From: HGM04593 sp045591315 | Lineage (GTDB): Bacteria > Bacteroidota > Bacteroidia > Bacteroidales > Bacteroidaceae | DNA: 5,246 nucleotides | Reading direction: 5' to 3' | Assembly: GCA_045591315.1 (NCBI GenBank) | Contig: JAZNSN010000047.1 | Coordinates: 1-5,246, forward strand | Part shown: piece by piece, positions 1 through 5,246 of the stretch | How the letters are laid out: each line of letters begins with the position of its first letter | Position numbering within the stretch: the first letter of the stretch is position 1 | The notes under the pieces: generated by a model | Seen by the model: only the letters and a program-made list of their open reading frames with translations | Database searches by the model: none | Told to the model about the DNA's origin: nothing | Made by a program: the position numbers and the translations under genes

Positions 1-1329
1 CTTAACCCAGTTACGGACAAGGAAGGAAAGTGGAGTGTCAAGTTGCCCGCAGACCGCACTATACATATACAGTTGTGGGATGACAATAAAATAGAGGGTG
101 TTGTGTGGGGAGCACTTAATCTTTTTTGCCGCCCCGGAACAAGAGCCGAAATCCTGCTCGATGACATAAATGACAGATGTATATTCAGCGGTGAGAACGC
201 TGCTGCCCATAACGCACAAGTTGAACATCCTTTAAAGATAGCCAACTTCCACGGCCGTATGTTCGGAATGGAGATACATGAAGCTGCCCAATATATACGC
301 AATATATACAAGAACAACATGTATAATATTGATACGCTTTATGCTTCGCATCCCGACCTGCCCGACAGCTATGTAGAGTCCCTACGTCAGATGGCACGTT
401 ATGGTTATGCTTTTGATATGACACAGAATATTAAAGGGCACATATTTGAGTCTATGGGTACTATTCTTGAACAGGGTGGCAATACGTTGCCCGACGAATT
501 AGTTGCAATGTTTCGTGAAGTTGAAACAGAAGAACTGCTGTACCCAAAGACACCTCTTCCAACCGATGCACTTGGTTATTTCTGTGATGTGATGGCTTTA
601 GAGTATTATATACAGCTTGGTTTTATAAGTGAACTTCCGAATGAAGTGACAGATAGCAAATTACACTCTTTTTCTACAATGTGTTCTGTCGCTGATGCAA
701 TTAATGCATCAGATGAAATAAGGCAAATAATGAAAGCTGCTTCTTTCCTGACAGTATGCGGGCAGGAAATTACTCCTGAAAGAGAACGGAAATTGCAGGA
801 AGAATTGAATTCAAAGACATATTCTATGTTGCTGGGATATATCGACAGCAAAAAGGTTAATTTTGAAAGTGCCTCGGAGGAGGAGATTACAGCACTTGCA
901 GAAATGCCGATGGACAGTATCGTCAATGGCAGGGATATATTCCAGAAACTGATAGCTCCTTATCGTGGACGTGTCATATATGTAGATATATGGGGTACTT
1001 GGTGTGGCCCATGTCTCCAGGAAATGCAGTTCTTGCCTCAGCTGCACGAAGAGCTGAAGAACTTGCCGGTGACTTATATGTATCTTGCCAACAATTCCCC
1101 CGAAGAGTTGTGGGGTAAGGCTGCAAGGCGTTTTGGGCTTGAAGGTACAGACTGTGTGAACCTTCGTCTGCCCGATGCCCAGCAGAGTGCTGTAGAGGAA
1201 TACCTCGGCGTACAGGGATTCCCAACCTTCCTGCTTGTTGCTCCCGACGGTACTGTTTACAGCAACAAAGCACCACGTCCCAGCTTCCCAACAAGTGTCC
1301 GTGAAGCAATACAGGAAATGTTGAAATAA
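1..1329 (+). CDS. TlpA-like thioredoxin-fold protein, 5' end outside the window
   Basis: The frame is open from base 1, so the true start lies upstream. The TTG at 43 is an internal Leu codon within a continuous reading (LNPVTDKEGKWSVKLPADRT), not a credible start. The 442 visible residues begin in a beta-rich segment resembling the N-terminal domain found in Bacteroidales TlpA proteins (DUF4369-like, inferred). A mostly helical region follows (about residues 75-310), then a C-terminal thioredoxin fold. The redox motif WCGPC is at visible residues 334-338 (bases 1000-1014), preceded by VIYVDIWGT. The cis-proline is in GFPTF (Pro 408), followed by LLVAPDG. Family members are exported and act as thiol-disulfide reductases in the periplasm, often tethered to a membrane; the signal or lipobox would lie outside this window. 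Both active-site cysteines are present, so it should be redox-active. The substrate is unknown. The next gene follows after 38 bp, suggesting co-transcription. Confidence 0.9.
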   Translation, partial: LNPVTDKEGKWSVKLPADRTIHIQLWDDNKIEGVVWGALNLFCRPGTRAEILLDDINDRCIFSGENAAAHNAQVEHPLKIANFHGRMFGMEIHEAAQYIRNIYKNNMYNIDTLYASHPDLPDSYVESLRQMARYGYAFDMTQNIKGHIFESMGTILEQGGNTLPDELVAMFREVETEELLYPKTPLPTDALGYFCDVMALEYYIQLGFISELPNEVTDSKLHSFSTMCSVADAINASDEIRQIMKAASFLTVCGQEITPERERKLQEELNSKTYSMLLGYIDSKKVNFESASEEEITALAEMPMDSIVNGRDIFQKLIAPYRGRVIYVDIWGTWCGPCLQEMQFLPQLHEELKNLPVTYMYLANNSPEELWGKAARRFGLEGTDCVNLRLPDAQQSAVEEYLGVQGFPTFLLVAPDGTVYSNKAPRPSFPTSVREAIQEMLK

Positions 1330-1367
1330 TAGATAACTGATTATAAGAAGTTTAAATCTGACAAACA

Positions 1368-2060
1368 ATGAGAAAGAGATTATTGACATTGCTGTTTGCG
1401 CTTATCAGCCTATGCGCCGGAGCGCAGGAAATCAAGGGTATCAAGGCTTCATTTGACGATTATTTGTCGTTGCTGCAAGAGGCCGGTTATAATGTTTTTG
1501 TCTATGATGTTTCATCATTGAAAGAGAAGGCTTCACATGTTGAATTCATCGTGAAGGAATATGTGAATGGTAATTTGGTGGATAGCGGTAATTCGCATTC
1601 ATCTGCATTTAAGTTGATTTTTAAGATAAGTGAATTCAGTGAAGAGGAGCAGAAAGAGATAAAGGCAATGGGGATTGCCGATAACGAGGAGAATGATATC
1701 TTCCGCCTTGCAACACTATTGAAGATAGGCTTTACTCCTGTCATTGGAGATACTATTCAAAATGTGCTATTTGAGGTTGCAGGAAAGGAACTGATGGGAG
1801 GTTCCGGCAAATGGCTGAAGTTACACGACAGCCGTGTAGATAAATCACATCGCAAACTTGATTATAGTACAAGACCTTTCAAAGTCGAAGGTTTTGAAAA
1901 AAGCAAGTTCATTCCGCTTGTTCTCTATGCAGCTCCGTGGTGGGATAAGAATTATGAAATATACCGTTTCTGTGGCGAAACGGAAATACCGTCGGATATG
2001 AACAGTGATATTTTAAGACACTCGCCACACTATTTTATCATTGGCGTAGAATTCAGATAA
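1368..2060 (+). CDS. Secreted protein of unknown function, 230 aa
   Basis: The ATG at 1368 opens a good Sec signal peptide: MRKRLLTLLFALISLCAGAQ, with a basic N-terminus, a hydrophobic core and a likely signal peptidase I cut after AGA or AGAQ. There is no Cys at the cleavage point, so it is probably not a lipoprotein. The mature part of about 210 residues is mixed alpha/beta and has no further membrane segment and no catalytic motif I recognise. Visible features are an acidic helical stretch (EFSEEEQKEIKAMGIADNEEND), a Trp-rich patch (APWWDKNYEIYRF) and a C-terminus ending in a hydrophobic strand (HYFIIGVEFR), which could be a beta-strand terminus. Size and style fit the small uncharacterised secreted DUF families of Bacteroides and Prevotella; DUF5041 is a guess from memory and not verified. 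No clear Shine-Dalgarno precedes the start, which is usual in this phylum. It lies 38 bp after the thioredoxin-like gene and is probably in the same transcript. Confidence 0.8.
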   Translation: MRKRLLTLLFALISLCAGAQEIKGIKASFDDYLSLLQEAGYNVFVYDVSSLKEKASHVEFIVKEYVNGNLVDSGNSHSSAFKLIFKISEFSEEEQKEIKAMGIADNEENDIFRLATLLKIGFTPVIGDTIQNVLFEVAGKELMGGSGKWLKLHDSRVDKSHRKLDYSTRPFKVEGFEKSKFIPLVLYAAPWWDKNYEIYRFCGETEIPSDMNSDILRHSPHYFIIGVEFR

Positions 2061-2168
2061 CAGAACATATAAATCTTGTTTCAACATTTATCGACAGGAA
2101 AGGCAGAACTGTTGGCTGATATTGTTATAATTGCAAAAATTTTAATCGGATTCAAAGTAACCGACAAT

Positions 2169-3209
2169 ATGAAAAAGATGTTTTTAATTATTGCAGCAAC
2201 CTTCTTTGTTGTGTTCAGTGCAAATGCACAATACTTTCAGGTCGATACTGCAAGACTGAATACAGCATACAGAGAACTTGTTGATAATCCTGATTCAGAT
2301 GAGAAGCAGGAAGCATTCTTCTATGCTTTTCCTGACAATTGGAAAGAGTTTATAACAACCTACGGCTTTTGTTCAAAGGATGGCTATGACCTTACTATGT
2401 ATAGTGCAGCCTATGAGCATATTGCAGCGTTGGGCAGTAAAATCTCTTTAATCAATGACACTGCCTATTGCCGTAAATTGGTGAATATTGCAGTGGGCGG
2501 TGTGTACGGAGCTGACGCTCCAAACTATTTCAAAACTGCTCTGCACCGCACTATGCGAGAAAAGGAGGGTGGAATGCTTTATTGTATCTCCCGGCTACGC
2601 AAAGGGCATCAAATGCAGTTCTGGCAGTTCTATTGGTCGAGCAATGGCAAGAGCGATGAACTTGAAAAGGAGTTTGCCCACCTGTACGAGTCGAATGCAG
2701 GCAAATATCCCGATATGATGAAGACGATGGAAATTGCTTTCCATTATTTCTATAACGGTGTGAATATCGATGGCGGGTATTTGAAGGGCAGTGGAGTCTG
2801 TTATGATAATAATGGGCAATATCTGTTTCCTGTGTTGGAAACGCAGGCGGAGTTTCCGGGTGGCAACAAGGTTTTAAAAGAGTGGATAAAAAACAATCTG
2901 CAATATCCTATAGAATGTGTGGAAAACAAAATTGAGGGGAGAGCCTTTGTGCGTTTCGTTGTAAAGAAAGATGGTTCGATAGATAACGTGAAAATTTTAA
3001 AAAGCAGCAGAAACAGCGAACTTGACCAAGAGGCTCTACGTCTTATGAATGACGAGGATATGCCCCAATGGATTCCGGCTACACAATTCAGCGAGGAAGA
3101 AGGCAAATATATCAAAGTTGATTGCATGTCTGTATTGCCGATAGTATTTAAGCTCAATAATGTACCGACTTGCACAAATCCTGAGAGAGAGGATAAAAAA
3201 AGAAGATAG
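2169..3209 (+). CDS. Secreted protein with unknown N-terminal region and TonB C-terminal domain
   Basis: The ATG at 2169 is chosen because it starts directly with a signal peptide, MKKMFLIIAATFFVVFSANAQ, probably cut after ANA. The frame is open back to a TTG at 2076, but those 31 extra residues would bury the signal. The product has 346 residues. Residues 22 to about 215 are an unrecognised, mainly helical region with many aromatic residues (for example FFYAFPDNWKEFITTYGF). Residues from about 223 on match the TonB C-terminal fold as it occurs in Bacteroidales: AEFPGG (FPGG 229-232), GRAFVRFVVKKDGSIDNVKIL (257-277), LDQEALRLM (285-293) and PQWIPA (299-304), then LPIVFKL. In true TonB this domain contacts the TonB box of outer-membrane transporters. 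Here there is no proline-rich spacer, and the only hydrophobic N-terminal segment looks cleavable, so energy transduction is doubtful. A periplasmic binding or scaffold role is more likely (inference). A 108-bp gap separates it from the preceding gene. Confidence 0.85.
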   Translation: MKKMFLIIAATFFVVFSANAQYFQVDTARLNTAYRELVDNPDSDEKQEAFFYAFPDNWKEFITTYGFCSKDGYDLTMYSAAYEHIAALGSKISLINDTAYCRKLVNIAVGGVYGADAPNYFKTALHRTMREKEGGMLYCISRLRKGHQMQFWQFYWSSNGKSDELEKEFAHLYESNAGKYPDMMKTMEIAFHYFYNGVNIDGGYLKGSGVCYDNNGQYLFPVLETQAEFPGGNKVLKEWIKNNLQYPIECVENKIEGRAFVRFVVKKDGSIDNVKILKSSRNSELDQEALRLMNDEDMPQWIPATQFSEEEGKYIKVDCMSVLPIVFKLNNVPTCTNPEREDKKRR

Positions 3210-3250
3210 TTTGGACTTTTGAAATATTAGATATAGAACGGTTTCCAAAC
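3209..3250 (+). repeat. Inverted repeat directly after the TonB-domain gene
   Basis: GTTTGGA (3209-3215) begins at the last base of the stop codon and is exactly complementary to TCCAAAC (3244-3250), with a 28-base AT-rich loop. In RNA it would form a 7-bp stem with a large loop. No run of T follows, so it is not a canonical intrinsic terminator. It may protect or shape the 3' end of the transcript, or may be chance. Confidence 0.25.
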
Positions 3251-3272
3251 CTGACAAATAATGAAAACTTGA

Positions 3273-3309
3273 GCCGGGAGAGACATCTTTCTTTCTCCAC
3301 GATTTCGGC
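3273..3309 (+). repeat. Imperfect hairpin, possible weak terminator of the upstream operon
   Basis: GCCGGGAGA (3273-3281) can pair with TCTCC (3294-3298) and, after a 7-base one-sided bulge, with CGGC (3306-3309). One wobble pair and one A-T pair extend the inner stem. It lies between the TonB-domain gene and the ettA promoter, where a terminator would be expected, but no T-tract follows. This is a weak structural call only. Confidence 0.25.
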
Positions 3310-3315
3310 ACAGTA

Positions 3316-3348
3316 TTGCCATAATCTCGCGGAAAAGTATTATCTTCG
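3316..3348 (+). promoter_or_regulatory. Candidate Bacteroidota promoter for ettA
   Basis: TATCTTCG at 3341-3348 differs by one base from the Bacteroidota -7 consensus TAnnTTTG. A TTG at 3316-3318 (context ATTGCC) can serve as the -33 element (consensus TTTG). The 22-base spacing is slightly longer than the usual 19-21. Transcription would begin near 3353-3358, giving a leader of about 40 bases that is very AT-rich. The position, 48 bp before the ettA start and well after the preceding stop codon, suits a dedicated promoter. This is pattern matching only; no transcript evidence is available. Confidence 0.45.
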
Positions 3349-3353
3349 CGAGA
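3325..3353. repeat. 7-bp inverted repeat enclosing the ettA -7 element
   Basis: TCTCGCG (3325-3331) and CGCGAGA (3347-3353) are exact reverse complements separated by 15 bases. The right arm overlaps the last two bases of the candidate -7 element and the left arm lies in the spacer. The GC-rich arms stand out in AT-rich surroundings. It could be an operator for a dimeric regulator. A hairpin in a read-through transcript from upstream is also possible. Chance is not excluded. Confidence 0.4.
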
Positions 3354-3395
3354 AATTCATATATTAAGGAATAATATAAACTATATAATATATTT

Positions 3396-5093
3396 ATGGC
3401 AACAGTTGACGACAAGAAGATTATCTTTTCGATGGTGGGCTTGAGCAAGACCATCAAGCAGACAAACAAACAGGTGTTGAAGAATATCTACCTATCGTTC
3501 TTCTACGGTGCAAAGATTGGTATTGTAGGTATGAACGGTGCAGGTAAATCAACCCTTATGAAGATTATCGCCGGCCTTGACAATGACTTCCAGGGCAATG
3601 TGGTGTGGTCTCCGGGATATTCTGTAGGATATTTGCCGCAGGACCCGCAGCTTCAGGACGGAAAGACCGTGATGGACTGCGTAAAGGAAGGCGTACAGGC
3701 TACAGTAGATGCTCTTGCGGAATATGAGGAGATTAATCAGAAGTTCGGCCTTCCCGAATATTACGAGGACGAGGATAAGATGAACCAGCTCTTTGCACGT
3801 CAGGCAGAACTCCAGGACATCATCGATGCTACCGATGCATGGAACCTCGACAGCAAGCTCGAACGCGCGATGGCAGCACTCCGTTGCCCGGCTCCCGACG
3901 AACTTGTCGATCATCTGTCGGGTGGTGAACGCCGCCGTGTAGCTCTCTGCCGCCTTCTGTTGCAGAAGCCCGACGTGCTTCTCCTCGACGAGCCTACCAA
4001 CCACCTCGATGCAGAGAGCATCGACTGGCTGGAGCAGCACCTGAACCAGTACGAGGGTACAGTAATCGCCGTTACACACGACCGTTACTTCCTCGATGAC
4101 GTTGCAGGCTGGATTCTTGAACTCGACCGCGGTGAGGGTATCCCCTGGCAAGGCAACTACTCTTCATGGCTCGACCAGAAGACAAAACGCATGGAGCAGG
4201 AGGAGAAGAGCGCGAGCAAGCGCCGCAAGACCCTTGAACGCGAGCTTGAATGGGTGCGCATGTCGCCTAAGGCGCGCCAGGCAAAAGGAAAGGCCCGTCT
4301 TAATTCATACGAGCGCATGCTTAACGAAGACCAGAAAGAGCGCGAAGAGAAACTCGAAATCTTTATCCCCAATGGCCCGCGTCTCGGAAACAAGGTCATC
4401 ATTGCCGACAACATCGGAAAATCATTCGGCAGCAAGCACCTCTTCAGCAACCTTAACTTCATGCTTCCGCCTAACGGCATTGTAGGCGTGATTGGCCCTA
4501 ACGGTGCCGGAAAGACGACTCTATTCCGCATGATTATGGGTCTTGAGACAGCCGATGAGGGCACATTCGAGGTAGGCGAGACTGTAAAGATTGCATACGT
4601 TGACCAGAACCACAAGGACATCGTTGCCGACAAGACTGTTTATGAAGTGATGAGCCAGGGCAACGAACTCATGCGCTTAGGCGGAAAAGAGATAAATGTA
4701 CGCGCGTATCTTTCACGCTTCAACTTCTCCGGCGCCGACCAGGAGAAAAAATGCGGTGTGCTCTCCGGCGGTGAGCGTAACCGTTTGCACCTTGCCATGG
4801 CACTCAAAGAGGGCGGTAACGTGCTTCTCCTTGACGAGCCGACAAACGATATCGACGTAAACACCTTGCGTGCGTTAGAGGAAGGTCTTGAGAACTTTGC
4901 CGGCTGTGCCGTTGTCATCAGCCACGACCGTTGGTTCCTCGACCGTATCTGTACACACATCATCGCATTCGAGGGCGATGGCAACGTATTCAGCTTCGAA
5001 GGCTCATACTCCGATTACGAAGAGAACAAGATGCGCCGTCTTGGCATTGAGGAGCCGAAGAAGGTGAGGTATCGTAAATTAATGGAAGACTAA
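3396..5093 (+). CDS. ettA: EttA, ABC-F energy-dependent translational throttle
   Basis: This complete 565-residue protein has two ABC ATPase domains and no membrane segment, so it is a cytoplasmic ABC-F protein and not a transporter. Domain 1 has Walker A GMNGAGKS (45-52), signature LSGGE (174-178), Walker B VLLLDEPTNHLD (Asp198, Glu199) and switch His228 in VTHD. Between Walker A and the signature lies the arm insert (about 100-150) typical of EttA. The basic linker between the domains (about 245-325, with ELEWVRMSPKARQAKGKARL) closely resembles the P-site-tRNA-interacting motif of E. coli EttA. Domain 2 has Walker A GPNGAGKT (367-374), LSGGE (456-460), Walker B Asp480/Glu481 and His510. E. 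coli EttA (555 residues) binds the ribosomal E site and gates entry of initiation complexes into elongation according to ATP/ADP level; the same role is inferred here. All catalytic residues are intact. It is preceded by its own likely promoter and an AT-rich leader without a clear Shine-Dalgarno. Codon choice is richer in C-ending codons than in the genes upstream. Confidence 0.96.
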   Translation: MATVDDKKIIFSMVGLSKTIKQTNKQVLKNIYLSFFYGAKIGIVGMNGAGKSTLMKIIAGLDNDFQGNVVWSPGYSVGYLPQDPQLQDGKTVMDCVKEGVQATVDALAEYEEINQKFGLPEYYEDEDKMNQLFARQAELQDIIDATDAWNLDSKLERAMAALRCPAPDELVDHLSGGERRRVALCRLLLQKPDVLLLDEPTNHLDAESIDWLEQHLNQYEGTVIAVTHDRYFLDDVAGWILELDRGEGIPWQGNYSSWLDQKTKRMEQEEKSASKRRKTLERELEWVRMSPKARQAKGKARLNSYERMLNEDQKEREEKLEIFIPNGPRLGNKVIIADNIGKSFGSKHLFSNLNFMLPPNGIVGVIGPNGAGKTTLFRMIMGLETADEGTFEVGETVKIAYVDQNHKDIVADKTVYEVMSQGNELMRLGGKEINVRAYLSRFNFSGADQEKKCGVLSGGERNRLHLAMALKEGGNVLLLDEPTNDIDVNTLRALEEGLENFAGCAVVISHDRWFLDRICTHIIAFEGDGNVFSFEGSYSDYEENKMRRLGIEEPKKVRYRKLMED

Positions 5094-5095
5094 TA

Positions 5096-5219
5096 CTTTA
5101 TTGTCTAAAAGGTCACTGACTGCGTTACGCTTGTTTCTGCAGTTGGTCATTTAGGTTCACTAAACTCCCGACTGCAGAAACTTCGCAGGCCTTGTCATTG
5201 AACCTTTTATACAACAAAG
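5096..5219. repeat. 124-bp imperfect palindrome forming one long nested hairpin
   Basis: The outer arms 5096-5113 and 5202-5219 pair at 16 of 18 positions, including TAAAAGGT with ACCTTTTA. Further in, CTGCG (5120-5124) pairs with CGCAG (5184-5188), and TGA (5117-5119) with TCA (5195-5197). The core GTTTCTGCAGTTGG (5133-5146) pairs with CCGACTGCAGAAAC (5168-5181) over 14 bp with one G-U; 11 of these form an exact inverted repeat. The tip is TTTAG (5150-5154) with CTAAA (5160-5164) around the 5-base loop GTTCA. The element starts two bases after the ettA stop codon. It could terminate or stabilise the ettA transcript, although no T-run follows the core stem. It could also be a copy of a palindromic dispersed repeat or a MITE-like element. 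The pairing is read directly; the role is inferred. Confidence 0.8.
5117..5130. repeat. 14-bp direct repeat, copy 1
   Basis: TGACTGCGTTACGC lies in the left arm of the long palindrome and recurs exactly at 5233-5246, 116 bp further on. Its last nine bases, GCGTTACGC, are themselves a palindrome around a central T. In both copies a GGT lies two or three bases upstream, so the similarity may extend a little to the left. Confidence 0.75.
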
Positions 5220-5232
5220 ATGATGCTGGTAT

Positions 5233-5246
5233 TGACTGCGTTACGC
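5233..5246. repeat. 14-bp direct repeat, copy 2, at the window edge
   Basis: This is an exact second copy of TGACTGCGTTACGC, ending at the last base of the window, so the repeat may continue beyond it. If what follows resembles TTGTTTCTGCAG, as after copy 1, a second palindromic element begins here. The segment between the palindrome and this copy (5220-5232) holds nothing recognisable. Confidence 0.7.

Noticed and set aside
43..45. TTG at 43 as the start of the thioredoxin-like gene
   Set aside because: The frame is open to base 1 with sensible protein sequence (VTDKEGKWSVKLP), and an exported protein would need a signal peptide, which is absent after 43. The gene is cut by the window edge.
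811..1389. Long minus-strand open frame of 192 codons opposite the thioredoxin-like gene
   Set aside because: It lies antisense to the WCGPC-containing coding sequence, its product is Cys- and Ser-rich without domain features, and it is explained by the composition of the real gene.
2126..2133. TATAATTG as the -7 element of a promoter for the TonB-domain gene
   Set aside because: It is one base from the consensus, but no TTTG-like -33 element is found at suitable spacing and the surroundings are AT-rich. It is too weak to list.
2076..2168. TTG at 2076 as the start of the TonB-domain gene, adding 31 residues
   Set aside because: The ATG at 2169 begins a textbook signal peptide, which an N-terminal extension would mask. 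The extension has no recognisable feature.
3549..4151. Minus-strand open frame of 200 codons opposite ettA
   Set aside because: It runs antisense to the conserved Walker A to linker part of ettA. Such open antisense frames are common opposite genes with biased codons.
3396..5093. ABC transporter ATPase or antibiotic-resistance ABC-F (Vga/Msr/OptrA type)
   Set aside because: There is no transmembrane partner, and the arm insert plus the linker motif ELEWVR...KARQAKGKARL fit the housekeeping EttA group.
5096..5246. CRISPR array or integron attC site
   Set aside because: There are only two copies of a 14-mer, with no regular spacers. The palindrome lacks recognisable attC core sites, and no integrase or cas gene is present.

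Overview
The window looks like chromosomal DNA from a Bacteroidota species of the Bacteroidales, with Prevotella or Bacteroides as the best guess. The reasons are the TlpA-type thioredoxin with a long helical insert, secreted proteins with short signal peptides ending in GAQ or NAQ, a TonB-C-terminal-domain protein with a typical Bacteroidales FPGG motif, the absence of clear Shine-Dalgarno sequences, and a possible Bacteroidota -7 promoter element (TATCTTCG). The genus is an inference from style and not from a marker gene.

All four genes lie on the + strand. Positions 1-3209 hold three cell-envelope genes: the 3' part of a TlpA-like thioredoxin-fold protein (its start is upstream of the window), a 230-residue secreted protein of unknown function, and a 346-residue secreted protein with an unknown N-terminal region joined to a TonB C-terminal domain. 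Spacing is 38 bp and then 108 bp, so the first two are probably co-transcribed and the third may be. Together they suggest a periplasmic or outer-envelope module, but no shared pathway can be read from the sequence.

Positions 3210-3395 are non-coding. They hold two weak inverted repeats close behind the third gene and a candidate promoter whose -7 element lies inside a 7-bp inverted repeat. This segment separates the envelope genes from ettA (3396-5093), a complete and conserved ABC-F translation factor. The codon style of ettA (many C-ending codons) differs from that of the three AT-richer envelope genes, as expected for a well-expressed core gene beside lineage-specific ones.

The last 153 bp, after ettA, are the most unusual part. 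A 124-bp imperfect palindrome (5096-5219) folds into one long nested hairpin, starting two bases after the ettA stop codon. A 14-bp segment inside it (TGACTGCGTTACGC) is repeated exactly at the very end of the window. This looks like a palindromic dispersed repeat or a structured 3' region. I found no complete novel multi-gene system in this window.
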